From assembly GCF_001831475.1 (NCBI RefSeq), contig NZ_CP017688.1, forward strand, positions 1,178,001 to 1,242,000: a stretch of DNA of 64,000 nt, read 5' to 3'. Position 1 is the first letter of the stretch; every line of letters begins with the position of its first letter. The position numbers and the translations under genes are program-made. Below are positions 9,688 through 18,508 of the stretch, piece after piece. A model generated the notes under the pieces. It was not told where the DNA came from and ran no database searches. It saw only the letters and a list, made by a program, of their open reading frames with translations. The stretch comes from Flavobacterium crassostreae. Lineage in GTDB: Bacteria; Bacteroidota; Bacteroidia; Flavobacteriales; Flavobacteriaceae.

Positions 9688-9734
9688 TACTTCATATTTT
9701 GATCTCCAAAGCGGATAGAATCAAGATGAAAGTA
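9688..9734 (+). promoter_or_regulatory. Candidate structured leader before rplQ
   Basis: The 63-nt rpoA-rplQ gap holds nested arms. TACTTCAT (9688-9695) pairs with ATGAAAGTA (9726-9734) with one bulged A. TTGAT (9699-9703) pairs with ATCAA (9720-9724). A short TCC/GGA helix (9705-9707 with 9713-9715) lies inside. No T-tract follows. It resembles the rpsD leader in architecture (three short stacked helices), which suggests a protein-binding control or processing site. Confidence 0.5.
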
Positions 9735-9748
9735 TAAAAATACACGTC

Positions 9749-10237
9749 ATGAGACACGGAAAAAAATTCAATCACTTAAGCAGACAGACAGCACATAGAA
9801 AATCTATGTTAGCTAATATGGCTTGTTCTCTTATAGAGCACAAACGTATTAACACTACTGTTGCTAAAGCAAAAGCGCTTAAACAATTTGTTGAGCCTTT
9901 AATTACAAAATCAAAATCAGATACTACTCACAATCGTCGTATTTGTTTTGCTTATTTACGTAGCAAATACGCTGTAACTGACTTGTTCAGAGACGTAGCT
10001 GCAAAAGTAGGAGACCGTCCAGGTGGATACACACGTATCATTAAAGTTGGAAATCGTTTGGGAGATAATGCTGATATGGCAATGATTGAACTTGTAGATT
10101 TTAATGAACTTTACAACGGAGGTAAAAAAGAAGTTAAAAAAGCTAAAAGCCGTCGTGGTGGTAAAGCTAAAAAAGCAGATGAAGCTACTGAAGCTCCAGC
10201 TGCCGATACTGAAACAACTACTGATGCTGCTGAATAG
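9749..10237 (+). CDS. rplQ: 50S ribosomal protein L17
   Basis: Large-subunit protein near the tunnel exit. It is 162 aa; the core of about 120 residues has [20 protein letters not shown] at the start and the block [21 protein letters not shown] low-complexity Lys/Ala/Glu/Thr tail of about 35 residues follows, a common extension in Bacteroidota. It is the last gene of the ribosomal operon and is followed by an intrinsic terminator. Confidence 0.98.
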   Translation: MRHGKKFNHLSRQTAHRKSMLANMACSLIEHKRINTTVAKAKALKQFVEPLITKSKSDTTHNRRICFAYLRSKYAVTDLFRDVAAKVGDRPGGYTRIIKVGNRLGDNADMAMIELVDFNELYNGGKKEVKKAKSRRGGKAKKADEATEAPAADTETTTDAAE

Positions 10238-10264
10238 TTATGAAAATACATATTCAATAAAATT

Positions 10265-10300
10265 AAGGATAAGCTATTTATAGTTTATCCTTTTTTTTTT
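10265..10300 (+). terminator. Intrinsic terminator of the ribosomal operon
   Basis: AAGGATAAGCTA (10265-10276) pairs with TAGTTTATCCTT (10281-10292) over 12 bp with a single G-U pair and a TTTA loop. It is followed by an uninterrupted T run to 10300 and a further T run after GC. It lies 27 nt after rplQ and ends the operon. Confidence 0.9.
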
Positions 10301-10415
10301 GCTTTTTTTTTAGACCAATCGGGCGGATTTAAGAGCTAAATTTTAGGATTCTTATAATTTATAAAAAATCTTTAGGCTTCTTTTGATAACTTTTATAGTA
10401 TAATGAAATTAAAAG

Positions 10416-10447
10416 TTTGTTTCCGTTCTATTAAAAAATTAAATTTG
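10416..10447 (+). promoter_or_regulatory. Bacteroidota-type promoter of carA
   Basis: TTTG at 10416-10419 and TAAATTTG (followed by C) at 10440-10447 are separated by 20 nt, matching the -33 TTTG and -7 TAnnTTTG consensus of the phylum. Transcription would begin around 10455, giving a leader of about 65 nt. The rest of the 282-nt rplQ-carA gap holds only the terminator and AT-rich sequence. Confidence 0.65.
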
Positions 10448-10519
10448 CACCATATTTGATTATACAGGAAGCGCTTTTAGCCTCCATGACACTACTAAAA
10501 GATAAATCGAAATCAAAGA

Positions 10520-11620
10520 ATGAAATATACAACAAGACAAAGCGCCCTACTATTATTAAGTGACGGGACAATTTTTCACGGAAAATCAATTGGAATAAGT
10601 GGCACCACTTTTGGAGAAGTTTGTTTTAATACTGGAATGACTGGTTACCAAGAGATTTTTACAGACCCTTCTTATTTTGGTCAGATAATGGTGGCAACAA
10701 ATCCCCATATTGGTAATTATGGTGTAAACGATAATGAGGTGGAATCAGCAGGAATTAAAATTGCAGGTTTGGTATGCAAAAACTTTAGTTTTAATTATTC
10801 TAGAGAAGACGCTTCGGGTAGTTTAGAAAATTACTTTGAAAAAGAAAACCTAATATGTATTTCGGATGTGGATACTCGCGCTTTAGTGAGTTATATCCGA
10901 GAAAACGGAGCCATGAATGCCGTAATTTGTACTGACGGTACTTCTGTTGCAGATTTGAAAGTAGCTTTAGCAAAAGTGCCAGATATGAAAGGCTTAGAAT
11001 TGGCTTCCAAAGTATCTACTAAAGCACCTTATTTTTATGGAGATGAAAAAGCAAAATATAAAATTTCGGCACTAGATTTAGGTATAAAAACAAATATCTT
11101 GCGCAATCTATCGAGTAGAGATTGTTATATTAAGGTTTTCCCTTTTGATGCTACTTTTGCAGACATGCAAGCCTTTAATCCGGATGGGTACTTTTTGTCT
11201 AATGGACCTGGAGATCCAGAACCACTTGCTAATGCAATACAAGTTGCCAAAGATATTATTGCAGCAGACAAACCATTATTTGGGATTTGTTTAGGGCATC
11301 AAGTAATTGGTTTAGCAAACGGAATTTCTACCTACAAAATGTTTAACGGACACCGAGGGATCAACCACCCTGTCAAAAATCTACTTACAGGCAAAGGGGA
11401 AATTACTTCGCAAAACCATGGATTTGCAATTAATAAAGAAGAATTAGAGAAAAACAAGGACTTAGAAATAACCCATCTGCATTTAAATGACGCTACTGTA
11501 GCGGGAATGCAAATGAAAAACAAAAAATGTTTTTCGGTGCAATACCATCCGGAAGCCAGTCCAGGTCCTCATGATTCTTCTTATCTTTTTGATCAGTTTA
11601 TAGCAAGTCTAACAGACTAA
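10520..11620 (+). CDS. carA: Carbamoyl-phosphate synthase, small (glutaminase) subunit
   Basis: Hydrolyses glutamine and channels ammonia to CarB for carbamoyl phosphate, feeding arginine and pyrimidine synthesis. It is 366 aa. The N-terminal CarA domain has FGEVCFNTGMTGYQEI (about residues 31-46). The class I glutamine amidotransferase domain has FGICLGHQ with nucleophile Cys257, and His343/Glu345 in QYHPEASPGP. carB is not adjacent. It has its own promoter and terminator, so it is a single-gene unit. Confidence 0.96.
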   Translation: MKYTTRQSALLLLSDGTIFHGKSIGISGTTFGEVCFNTGMTGYQEIFTDPSYFGQIMVATNPHIGNYGVNDNEVESAGIKIAGLVCKNFSFNYSREDASGSLENYFEKENLICISDVDTRALVSYIRENGAMNAVICTDGTSVADLKVALAKVPDMKGLELASKVSTKAPYFYGDEKAKYKISALDLGIKTNILRNLSSRDCYIKVFPFDATFADMQAFNPDGYFLSNGPGDPEPLANAIQVAKDIIAADKPLFGICLGHQVIGLANGISTYKMFNGHRGINHPVKNLLTGKGEITSQNHGFAINKEELEKNKDLEITHLHLNDATVAGMQMKNKKCFSVQYHPEASPGPHDSSYLFDQFIASLTD

Positions 11621-11638
11621 TGTATACCAAGAATCTTC

Positions 11639-11674
11639 AAAGGGTACTATTTATTTATAAGTAGTACCCTTTTT
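11639..11674 (+). terminator. Intrinsic terminator after carA
   Basis: AAAGGGTACTA (11639-11649) is perfectly complementary to TAGTACCCTTT (11662-11672), an 11-bp stem with a 12-nt loop, followed by TTTTTGG and more T residues. It lies 18 nt after the carA stop. Confidence 0.85.
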
Positions 11675-11782
11675 GGTTTTAAATCTATTTTATTTTTTTC
11701 TAGAGATTTCTTTTGTCATAAAAAAAAGCCTTGTTTTAGTAACAAGATGACTAATTTTAATAAAGGATTAAAAAAGATAGAA

Positions 11783-11790
11783 TATCTTTG
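11783..11790 (+). promoter_or_regulatory. Probable -7 element of the eno promoter
   Basis: TATCTTTG matches TAnnTTTG and lies 27 nt before the eno start. No good TTTG is seen at the expected distance; TTTA at 11756-11759 is 23 nt upstream. The call therefore rests mainly on the -7 element and position. Confidence 0.4.
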
Positions 11791-11811
11791 TAATACTAAA
11801 TTAAAAAATAA

Positions 11812-13110
<1,299 letters not shown>

Positions 13111-13216
13111 ATTCTAGCCACACCACTAAAAAGAGATTTTATAAAGGTAAAATACATTTATATTAAATTTAACGCTATGTTGGTGTTTTTCTCTTTTTAA
13201 TTCGTGTTTTTATACT

Positions 13217-13224
13217 TAGATTTG
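13217..13224 (+). promoter_or_regulatory. Probable -7 element of the gltA promoter
   Basis: TAGATTTG matches TAnnTTTG and lies 38 nt before the gltA ATG. The -33 region at the right distance is only a T-run (13194-13198), so support is partial. Confidence 0.35.
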
Positions 13225-13262
13225 ATAAATTAATAAATATAAAGATTTAGTTCCAAAATATT

Positions 13263-14537
13263 ATGTCAAAAACAGCTATATTAGAAATTGATGGTAAGCA
13301 ATATGAATTTCCGGTTATAAAAGGAACCGAAAATGAAGAAGCCATAGATATTAACAAACTTAGAGATTTAACCGGTTTTATAACCTTAGACCCTGGATAT
13401 AAAAATTCGGGATCTTGTACTAGTAAAATCACTTTTTTAGATGGTGAACTAGGTATTTTGCGCTACAGAGGGTATGCAATTGAAGATTTAGCCGAAAAAG
13501 CAGACTTTTTAGAAGTTTCTTATCTGCTTATCTTTGGTGAGTTGCCTACCGCAGCACAGTTAGTGCAATTTGAAACAGATATTAGAAAGCATACCTTGGT
13601 AAACGAGGAGATGAAAAACATTATTGATGGTTTTCCAAGAACCGCACATCCAATGGGTGTTTTGGCGGCTTTAACAAGTGCTTTAACCGCGTTTAATCCA
13701 AAATCGGTTAATGTAGATAACGAAAAAGAAATGTACCATGCAGTTTGTAAAACAATGGGTAAATTTTTAGTTATTGCTACTTGGACGTATCGCAAAAGCA
13801 TGGGGTATCCTTTAAATTATTATGACAATACCAAAGGCTATGTGGAGAATTTCATGCGTTTAATGTTTCAATTGCCAACACAACCCTACATGGACAACCC
13901 TGTTGTGATTGATGCCCTAGACAAACTATTTATCCTTCATGCGGATCATGAACAAAACTGTTCTACTTCTACAGTAAGAATGGTTGGATCTTCGCAGGCA
14001 GGATTGTTTGCTTCGATCTCGGCTGGAGTTTCCGCATTATGGGGATCTCTGCATGGTGGTGCCAATCAAGCAGTGCTTGAAATGTTAGAGGAAATAAATA
14101 AAAACGGAGGCGATATAGATAAATACATGGCCAAAGCCAAAGACAGAAACGACCCTTTCCGTCTAATGGGCTTTGGGCACAGAGTCTACAAAAACTTTGA
14201 TCCACGTGCTAGAATAATCAAAAAAGCAGCAGACGAAGTTCTGGCAACCCTAGGAGTAGACGATCCTATTTTGGATATTGCCAAAAAATTAGAAGCCGCT
14301 GCACTAGAAGACGAATACTTTAAATCCCGAAACTTATATCCTAACGTGGATTTCTATTCTGGAATCATTTACAGAGCCCTGGGCATACCAACAGATATGT
14401 TTACGGTAATGTTTGCCATCGGGCGTTTGCCAGGTTGGATCGCACAATGGAAAGAAATGCGAGAAAATAAAGAGCCTATAGGCAGACCAAGGCAAGTCTA
14501 TACTGGAGCTACTTTAAGAGATTTTGAAAAAAAATAA
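13263..14537 (+). CDS. gltA: Citrate synthase
   Basis: Condenses acetyl-CoA and oxaloacetate, the entry step of the TCA cycle. It is 424 aa, the length of type II (Gram-negative) citrate synthases, with the extra N-terminal beta domain LEIDGKQYEFPVIKG. Active-site blocks: HADHEQNCSTSTVR, SLHGGANQAVLEML with one catalytic His, FGHRVYKNFDPRARI with the second His, and NVDFYSGIIYRALGIP with the catalytic Asp. It is a monocistronic unit with a terminator just downstream. Confidence 0.97.
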   Translation: MSKTAILEIDGKQYEFPVIKGTENEEAIDINKLRDLTGFITLDPGYKNSGSCTSKITFLDGELGILRYRGYAIEDLAEKADFLEVSYLLIFGELPTAAQLVQFETDIRKHTLVNEEMKNIIDGFPRTAHPMGVLAALTSALTAFNPKSVNVDNEKEMYHAVCKTMGKFLVIATWTYRKSMGYPLNYYDNTKGYVENFMRLMFQLPTQPYMDNPVVIDALDKLFILHADHEQNCSTSTVRMVGSSQAGLFASISAGVSALWGSLHGGANQAVLEMLEEINKNGGDIDKYMAKAKDRNDPFRLMGFGHRVYKNFDPRARIIKKAADEVLATLGVDDPILDIAKKLEAAALEDEYFKSRNLYPNVDFYSGIIYRALGIPTDMFTVMFAIGRLPGWIAQWKEMRENKEPIGRPRQVYTGATLRDFEKK

Positions 14538-14552
14538 AACCAATCCATAATC

Positions 14553-14581
14553 AAAACCCCACTAATCAGTGGGGTTTTTTT
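14553..14581 (+). terminator. Intrinsic terminator after gltA
   Basis: AAAACCCCACT (14553-14563) pairs perfectly with AGTGGGGTTTT (14568-14578) around an AATC loop, followed by more T. It lies 15 nt after the stop codon. Confidence 0.9.
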
Positions 14582-14650
14582 GCCTTTCTAAAACATCAAG
14601 ATAACACAGATTAGCTATATTTAGTAAAACCTATATAAAACAACACGCAC

Positions 14651-15586
14651 ATGAAACAAACCACAAATTCTATTTTAATGATTCGTCCCGTAGCGTTTCG
14701 TAAGAATGAAGAAACTGCAGTAAACAATTTTTACCAAAAAAATAGTGACGATCTTTTGCCAGCCAGCATCAATGCCAAGGCGCAAGCAGAGTTTGATGGC
14801 TTAGTACAACAACTGCGAGCAGTAGGAGTGTCCGTATTGGTGGTTGAGGATATTTTGACACCAGATACACCAGATAGTATCTTTCCAAACAATTGGGTCT
14901 CTTTTCATGAAAATGCAGAGGTAGCCCTGTATCCAATGTTTGCCGAAAACAGACGTGCCGAAAGAAGGGAAGATATATTGGATACATTAGAACAAAAAGG
15001 CTTTCAAATAGAAAACATAGTAGACTACACCTCCGCCGAAGAAGACGGTTTTTTCTTAGAAGGAACCGGTAGCATGGTGCTAGATAGAGCAAACAAAAAA
15101 GCATACTGCGCCTTGTCTGCAAGAGCAGACGAAGAATTATTTATAGAATTCTGCGAAGATTTTGATTATGCTCCCATACTCTTTGAAGCCTATCATACCG
15201 TAGCAGGCCAGCAAGAACTCATCTACCACACCAACGTAATGATGACTATAGGGACAGACTTTGCAGTAGTGTGTGCAGCAGCTATAGAAGATAAAAAAGA
15301 GCGCAAAATGGTTCTAGATACATTAAAAAATGACGGCAAAGAAATCATTCTAATCACCCAAGAACAAGTAGCCCATTTTGCAGGAAACATGCTAGAGGTG
15401 CGTGGCACAGCAGATAAAAAATATTTAGTAATGAGTGCCGCAGCACAGCAGAGTTTAACCGCCCATCAAACAGCACAGCTAGAGCAGCATGCTAGCCTGT
15501 TGAGCGCAGACCTACAAACCATAGAAAGCTGTGGTGGCGGAAGCGCACGTTGCATGATGGCAGAGATATTTTTACCAAAAGCCTAA
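14651..15586 (+). CDS. ctlX: CtlX-type amidinohydrolase (citrulline/arginine-related)
   Basis: A 311-aa member of the amidinotransferase/arginine-deiminase superfamily, in the branch annotated as citrulline utilisation hydrolase CtlX. The pentein fold residues are visible: Glu137 in FLEGTGS, His193 in YHTNVMM and a C-terminal nucleophile Cys301 in GGSARCMMAEI. IFPNNWVSFH near residue 78 is the substrate-entry block also seen in dimethylargininases. Substrate is inferred by family only; an arginine or dimethylarginine hydrolase is possible. No arginine-pathway gene is adjacent. Confidence 0.8.
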   Translation: MKQTTNSILMIRPVAFRKNEETAVNNFYQKNSDDLLPASINAKAQAEFDGLVQQLRAVGVSVLVVEDILTPDTPDSIFPNNWVSFHENAEVALYPMFAENRRAERREDILDTLEQKGFQIENIVDYTSAEEDGFFLEGTGSMVLDRANKKAYCALSARADEELFIEFCEDFDYAPILFEAYHTVAGQQELIYHTNVMMTIGTDFAVVCAAAIEDKKERKMVLDTLKNDGKEIILITQEQVAHFAGNMLEVRGTADKKYLVMSAAAQQSLTAHQTAQLEQHASLLSADLQTIESCGGGSARCMMAEIFLPKA

Positions 15587-15600
15587 CCATCCCCAAACAA

Positions 15601-15637
15601 AACAAAGCCCTTTTAATACACTTAAAAGGGCTTTGTT
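15601..15637. terminator. Bidirectional terminator between ctlX and marC
   Basis: A perfect 16-bp inverted repeat, 15601-15616 with 15622-15637, around a 5-nt loop TACAC. It sits between two convergent genes. The arms begin with AACAAAG and end with CTTTGTT, so U-rich 3' arms form in both directions, although no long T run follows. Confidence 0.75.
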
Positions 15638-15663
15638 GTATTATGCAATAAAATTGTCTGCAA

Positions 15664-16296
15664 CTAATTCATAAAATTATTCTGCACAATAGTTATAATA
15701 GAACTAATAATATACTGCACCCCAATGGCAATAACAATAAAACCAACAATTCTAGAAATAGCCACAATACCCGAAGCTCCCAAGAGCCTTGCCAAATAAT
15801 GCGCACTCCTTAGAGTAACAAAAATAGCAATAGCTACCGCAAAAATAGCCAGGATAGACACTATAATATCGGATAAATTATGGTGTTCATGATAAAAAGC
15901 AATCAATAAAGAAATAGAACCAGGGCCAGCCAACATAGGTATAGCCAATGGCGTCAAAGCAATATCATTTCTTCTATGTGCATCGTCTTCAACTTTTTTG
16001 TTCACCCCTCTTTTTTTGTTAAAATTACCCGTAAGCAAAGAAAAACCCGAAGTAGCAATAATAATCCCTCCAGCAATCCGAAGCGCCTCAATACTAATTC
16101 CAAAAAAAGTCAAAACATATTCTCCAAAGAAAAACGAAATAATTAAAATTATAAATACATTAATAGCCGTCCATAAAGAAATTCTAGACCGCTCCTTATC
16201 ACTATCCTCGAGTGTCAAACCTACAAAAATAGGCACCGTACCAATAGGATTTAGAACAGAAAATAAAGCGGCAAATAAGTAAATAAAAAGTTCCAT
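15664..16296 (-). CDS. MarC family integral membrane protein
   Basis: A 210-aa inner-membrane protein with about six hydrophobic segments. It starts MELFIYLFAALFSVLNPIGTVPIF, and NPIGTVPIF is the family's first conserved half-motif; TPLAIPMLAGPGSISLL (about residues 113-129) is the second. MarC (UPF0056) proteins are predicted transporters; the old link to multiple antibiotic resistance has not held up. It is the only clear minus-strand gene in the window and is convergent with ctlX. A TAATTTCG box (plus strand 16308-16315) lies just upstream of its start. Confidence 0.9.
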   Translation of the reverse strand: MELFIYLFAALFSVLNPIGTVPIFVGLTLEDSDKERSRISLWTAINVFIILIISFFFGEYVLTFFGISIEALRIAGGIIIATSGFSLLTGNFNKKRGVNKKVEDDAHRRNDIALTPLAIPMLAGPGSISLLIAFYHEHHNLSDIIVSILAIFAVAIAIFVTLRSAHYLARLLGASGIVAISRIVGFIVIAIGVQYIISSIITIVQNNFMN

Positions 16297-16448
16297 GTTT
16301 TTTTTCGCGAAATTAGTGGGTTAAATTCTCTCAAATCTCCCCTGGGATGTTAATAAAACGTTATGGTTTAAAAAAAGATTTTGATACCAAAACCCGTTAA
16401 AAAAACGAAAGATATTAAATTAACACCAAATCAACTACACTAATTTAG

Positions 16449-16456
16449 TACTTTTG
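16449..16456 (+). promoter_or_regulatory. Probable -7 element before the CoA-binding protein gene
   Basis: TACTTTTG fits TAnnTTTG and lies 16 nt before the ATG at 16473. A matching -33 TTTG is not seen. Confidence 0.35.
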
Positions 16457-16472
16457 TAAAAAAAAGCCCATA

Positions 16473-16838
16473 ATGAAAAACAAAAAAACAGTAGTTCTCG
16501 GAGCCTCAACAAAACCAGAACGATATGCCTACAAAGCCATCACCATGCTGACCGAAAAAGGCCATTCCGTACTTGCAATCGGTCAAAACACAGGCGAAGT
16601 AGCCGGCATAAAAATCAAAACCAAAGCCATACCACTCTCCAATATAGACACCATAAGCCTATACTTAAACCCAATACGTCAGAGGGATTATTACAATTAC
16701 ATCCTAGAGGCCAAACCCAAACGCGTAATTTTTAATCCAGGCACCGAAAACCCAGAATTAAAACAATTGCTAGAACTCAACAACATCAAATCCGAAAACG
16801 CCTGTACCCTAGTATTGTTAACCACCAACCGGTATTAA
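16473..16838 (+). CDS. CoA-binding (YccU-type) Rossmann protein
   Basis: A 121-aa single-domain protein of the CoA_binding_2 family. The nucleotide-binding loop KTVVLGASTKPERYAYKA is at residues 5-22, followed by the strand-helix pattern of a Rossmann fold (HSVLAIGQ, IDTISLYLNP, RVIFNPGTENPEL). The role is unknown in general; homologues resemble the CoA-binding half of succinyl-CoA synthetase. A hairpin-type repeat lies between it and recR. Confidence 0.8.
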   Translation: MKNKKTVVLGASTKPERYAYKAITMLTEKGHSVLAIGQNTGEVAGIKIKTKAIPLSNIDTISLYLNPIRQRDYYNYILEAKPKRVIFNPGTENPELKQLLELNNIKSENACTLVLLTTNRY

Positions 16839-16852
16839 TATTTTTTTCAGGA

Positions 16853-16935
16853 GCTTAAACCTGCTATCCGTTGCAATCTTTTGCTTTTTTGAACCCCAAA
16901 AAAGCAAAAGGATTTCCACTACTATCAGGGCTAAA
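16853..16935. repeat. Hairpin-centred intergenic repeat-like element
   Basis: The 179-nt gap between the CoA-binding gene and recR contains a perfect 13-bp inverted repeat, CTTTTGCTTTTTT (16878-16890) and AAAAAAGCAAAAG (16898-16910), with loop GAACCCC. GC-richer flanks are GGAGCTTAAACCTGCTATCC on the left and CCACTACTATCAGGGCTAAA on the right. From memory this layout (conserved flanks, variable hairpin core) resembles dispersed intergenic repeats of Flavobacterium genomes; the genome-wide copy number cannot be seen here. Confidence 0.55.
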
Positions 16936-17017
16936 ACCACAAAAACCACACACCAAACCACCCACCAATTCTGCCAATACCACCAGCTACCGCAAACCAT
17001 TAGCCCGCATTATTACC

Positions 17018-17638
17018 ATGGAATTTTCATCAAAATTAATAGAAAAAGCAGTCAACGAAATTGCCCAACTACCCGGTATAGGCAAACGCTCCGCCTTGCG
17101 GTTAGTGCTGCATTTATTAAAACAACCCAAAGAACAAACCACCTTTTTGTCGCAAGCACTAACACAAATGCGCGAAAACATCCAATATTGCACCAATTGC
17201 CATAACATATCCGATAGCCTTGTTTGCGAAATCTGCTCCAACACCAACCGAGACCACCAAGTAGTATGCGTAGTAGAAGACATCAGAGACGTAATGGCCA
17301 TAGAAAACACAGGCCAATACCGAGGTATTTATCACGTTCTTGGAGGCAAAATATCGCCCATTGACGGCGTAGGTCCCAGCCAACTCAAAATAACTACCCT
17401 TCTAGAAAAAGTCAAACAAAACCAAGTATCCGAAATCATTTTTGCCCTGAGCGCCACCATGGAAGGAGACACCACCAACTTTTATATATACAAACAAATT
17501 GCCCATTCCAACGTTCAGATATCTACCATAGCCCGCGGAATTGCCGTAGGAGATGAACTAGAATATGCAGACGAAGTAACCCTTGGTCGGAGTATTTTGC
17601 AACGGGTCCCGTTCGAAAAATCATTCAAGAACAATTAA
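17018..17638 (+). CDS. recR: Recombination mediator RecR
   Basis: Works with RecF and RecO to load RecA at single-strand gaps. The chosen start at 17018 gives 206 aa ([20 protein letters not shown]), the normal RecR length. The frame stays open upstream to 16871, but that stretch is a translated intergenic repeat. Domains: helix-hairpin-helix [12 protein letters not shown] (about 18-29), four-Cys zinc finger [16 protein letters not shown] (about 56-71), and Toprim with [15 protein letters not shown]. Confidence 0.95.
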   Translation: MEFSSKLIEKAVNEIAQLPGIGKRSALRLVLHLLKQPKEQTTFLSQALTQMRENIQYCTNCHNISDSLVCEICSNTNRDHQVVCVVEDIRDVMAIENTGQYRGIYHVLGGKISPIDGVGPSQLKITTLLEKVKQNQVSEIIFALSATMEGDTTNFYIYKQIAHSNVQISTIARGIAVGDELEYADEVTLGRSILQRVPFEKSFKNN

Positions 17639-17683
17639 TTTTCTTAAAGCATAGCTAAAGTTTTAATATACTAAATGAAAAGC

Positions 17684-17691
17684 TATATTTG
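17684..17691 (+). promoter_or_regulatory. Probable promoter of the polysaccharide locus
   Basis: TATATTTG at 17684-17691 matches the -7 consensus, 17 nt before the first gene of the locus. The -33 position 18-19 nt upstream reads TTTT/TTTA (17661-17665), one base off TTTG. The leader would be only about 10 nt. Confidence 0.45.
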
Positions 17692-17708
17692 TTATCTAAA
17701 ACAAAGCA

Positions 17709-18497
17709 ATGGATAAGTATGTGTTTTTTTTATGCCTAAGCATTAGTATGTTGTTTGCCTCGTGTATTCCTACACAGGATTTAATCTATTTGCAACAAAA
17801 AGAGGCAGACCCAATGCAGAATACCATCACAGAAGTAGCTGCAAAACCCTATAGATTACAAACAAACGATGTTTTGAGTATAGACATCAAAGCAAGTGAC
17901 CCCAAGTTGGTTGCTATATTTAATACCAAAGAAGATCTAGTTACCGAAAAATCCACCAACGATCTATATTTTAATGGTTTTACAGTAGATGACCACGGCA
18001 ACATCCGAATGCCTATTTTGGGTCTGGTAAACGTTATAGGGTTTACCCTTGAAGAGGTGAGAGCAAAGATCGAAAGCCAATTGCTATCGGAATATTTTAA
18101 AAAAGAAGCCAATATTTTTGTAACCGTAAAGCTGGCCGGATTTAGATACACCATCAATGGCGAAGTAACAAATACAGGAACAAAAATTTTGTTTCAAGAT
18201 AGCGTCACCATAATGGAAGCCATTGCCAATGCGGGAGATATCACCATTACCGGAAACAGAAAAGCCGTAACCATAATCCGAAAAACCCCTACAGGCAATA
18301 CCCTACAAGAGATTGACCTTACAGATCAAAAAGCCATGCAATCTCCGTATTATTATTTGCAACCCAATGACTATATTTATGTAAAACCACTCAAACAAAA
18401 AACATGGGGTACCGGAAAAACAGGCATAGAATCCTTGAGTACCCTAATTGCTTTGTTATCCTTGGCAACCACTACTTTTTTGTTACTTAGAAAATAA
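17709..18497 (+). CDS. Outer-membrane polysaccharide export (OPX/Wza-like) lipoprotein
   Basis: A 262-aa lipoprotein with lipobox LFASC (Cys19) after a hydrophobic signal. The poly_export domain spans YRLQTNDVLSIDIKASDPKL to about residue 140, and an SLBB segment starts at FRYTINGEVTNTG. A C-terminal hydrophobic helix (about 239-260) ends in LLLRK. Such proteins form the outer-membrane or periplasmic channel for capsule or exopolysaccharide export and pair with a Wzc-type co-polymerase, encoded 11 nt downstream. A second, much larger SLBB exporter is encoded at 25372. Confidence 0.9.
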   Translation: MDKYVFFLCLSISMLFASCIPTQDLIYLQQKEADPMQNTITEVAAKPYRLQTNDVLSIDIKASDPKLVAIFNTKEDLVTEKSTNDLYFNGFTVDDHGNIRMPILGLVNVIGFTLEEVRAKIESQLLSEYFKKEANIFVTVKLAGFRYTINGEVTNTGTKILFQDSVTIMEAIANAGDITITGNRKAVTIIRKTPTGNTLQEIDLTDQKAMQSPYYYLQPNDYIYVKPLKQKTWGTGKTGIESLSTLIALLSLATTTFLLLRK

Positions 18498-18508
18498 ACC
18501 ATTACCTA

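Noticed and set aside
13128..13198. AAAAAGAGA and TCTCTTTTT as a terminator of eno
   Set aside because: The arms are complementary but 53 nt apart, with no compact fold between them; too weak to call.
15998..16282. 94-aa plus-strand ORF opposite marC
   Set aside because: It is antisense to a well-supported MarC gene and has no family-like sequence.
16871..17017. N-terminal extension of the recR reading frame (49 extra codons)
   Set aside because: It translates a hairpin repeat and low-complexity intergenic sequence, while 17018 gives the exact family start and length.
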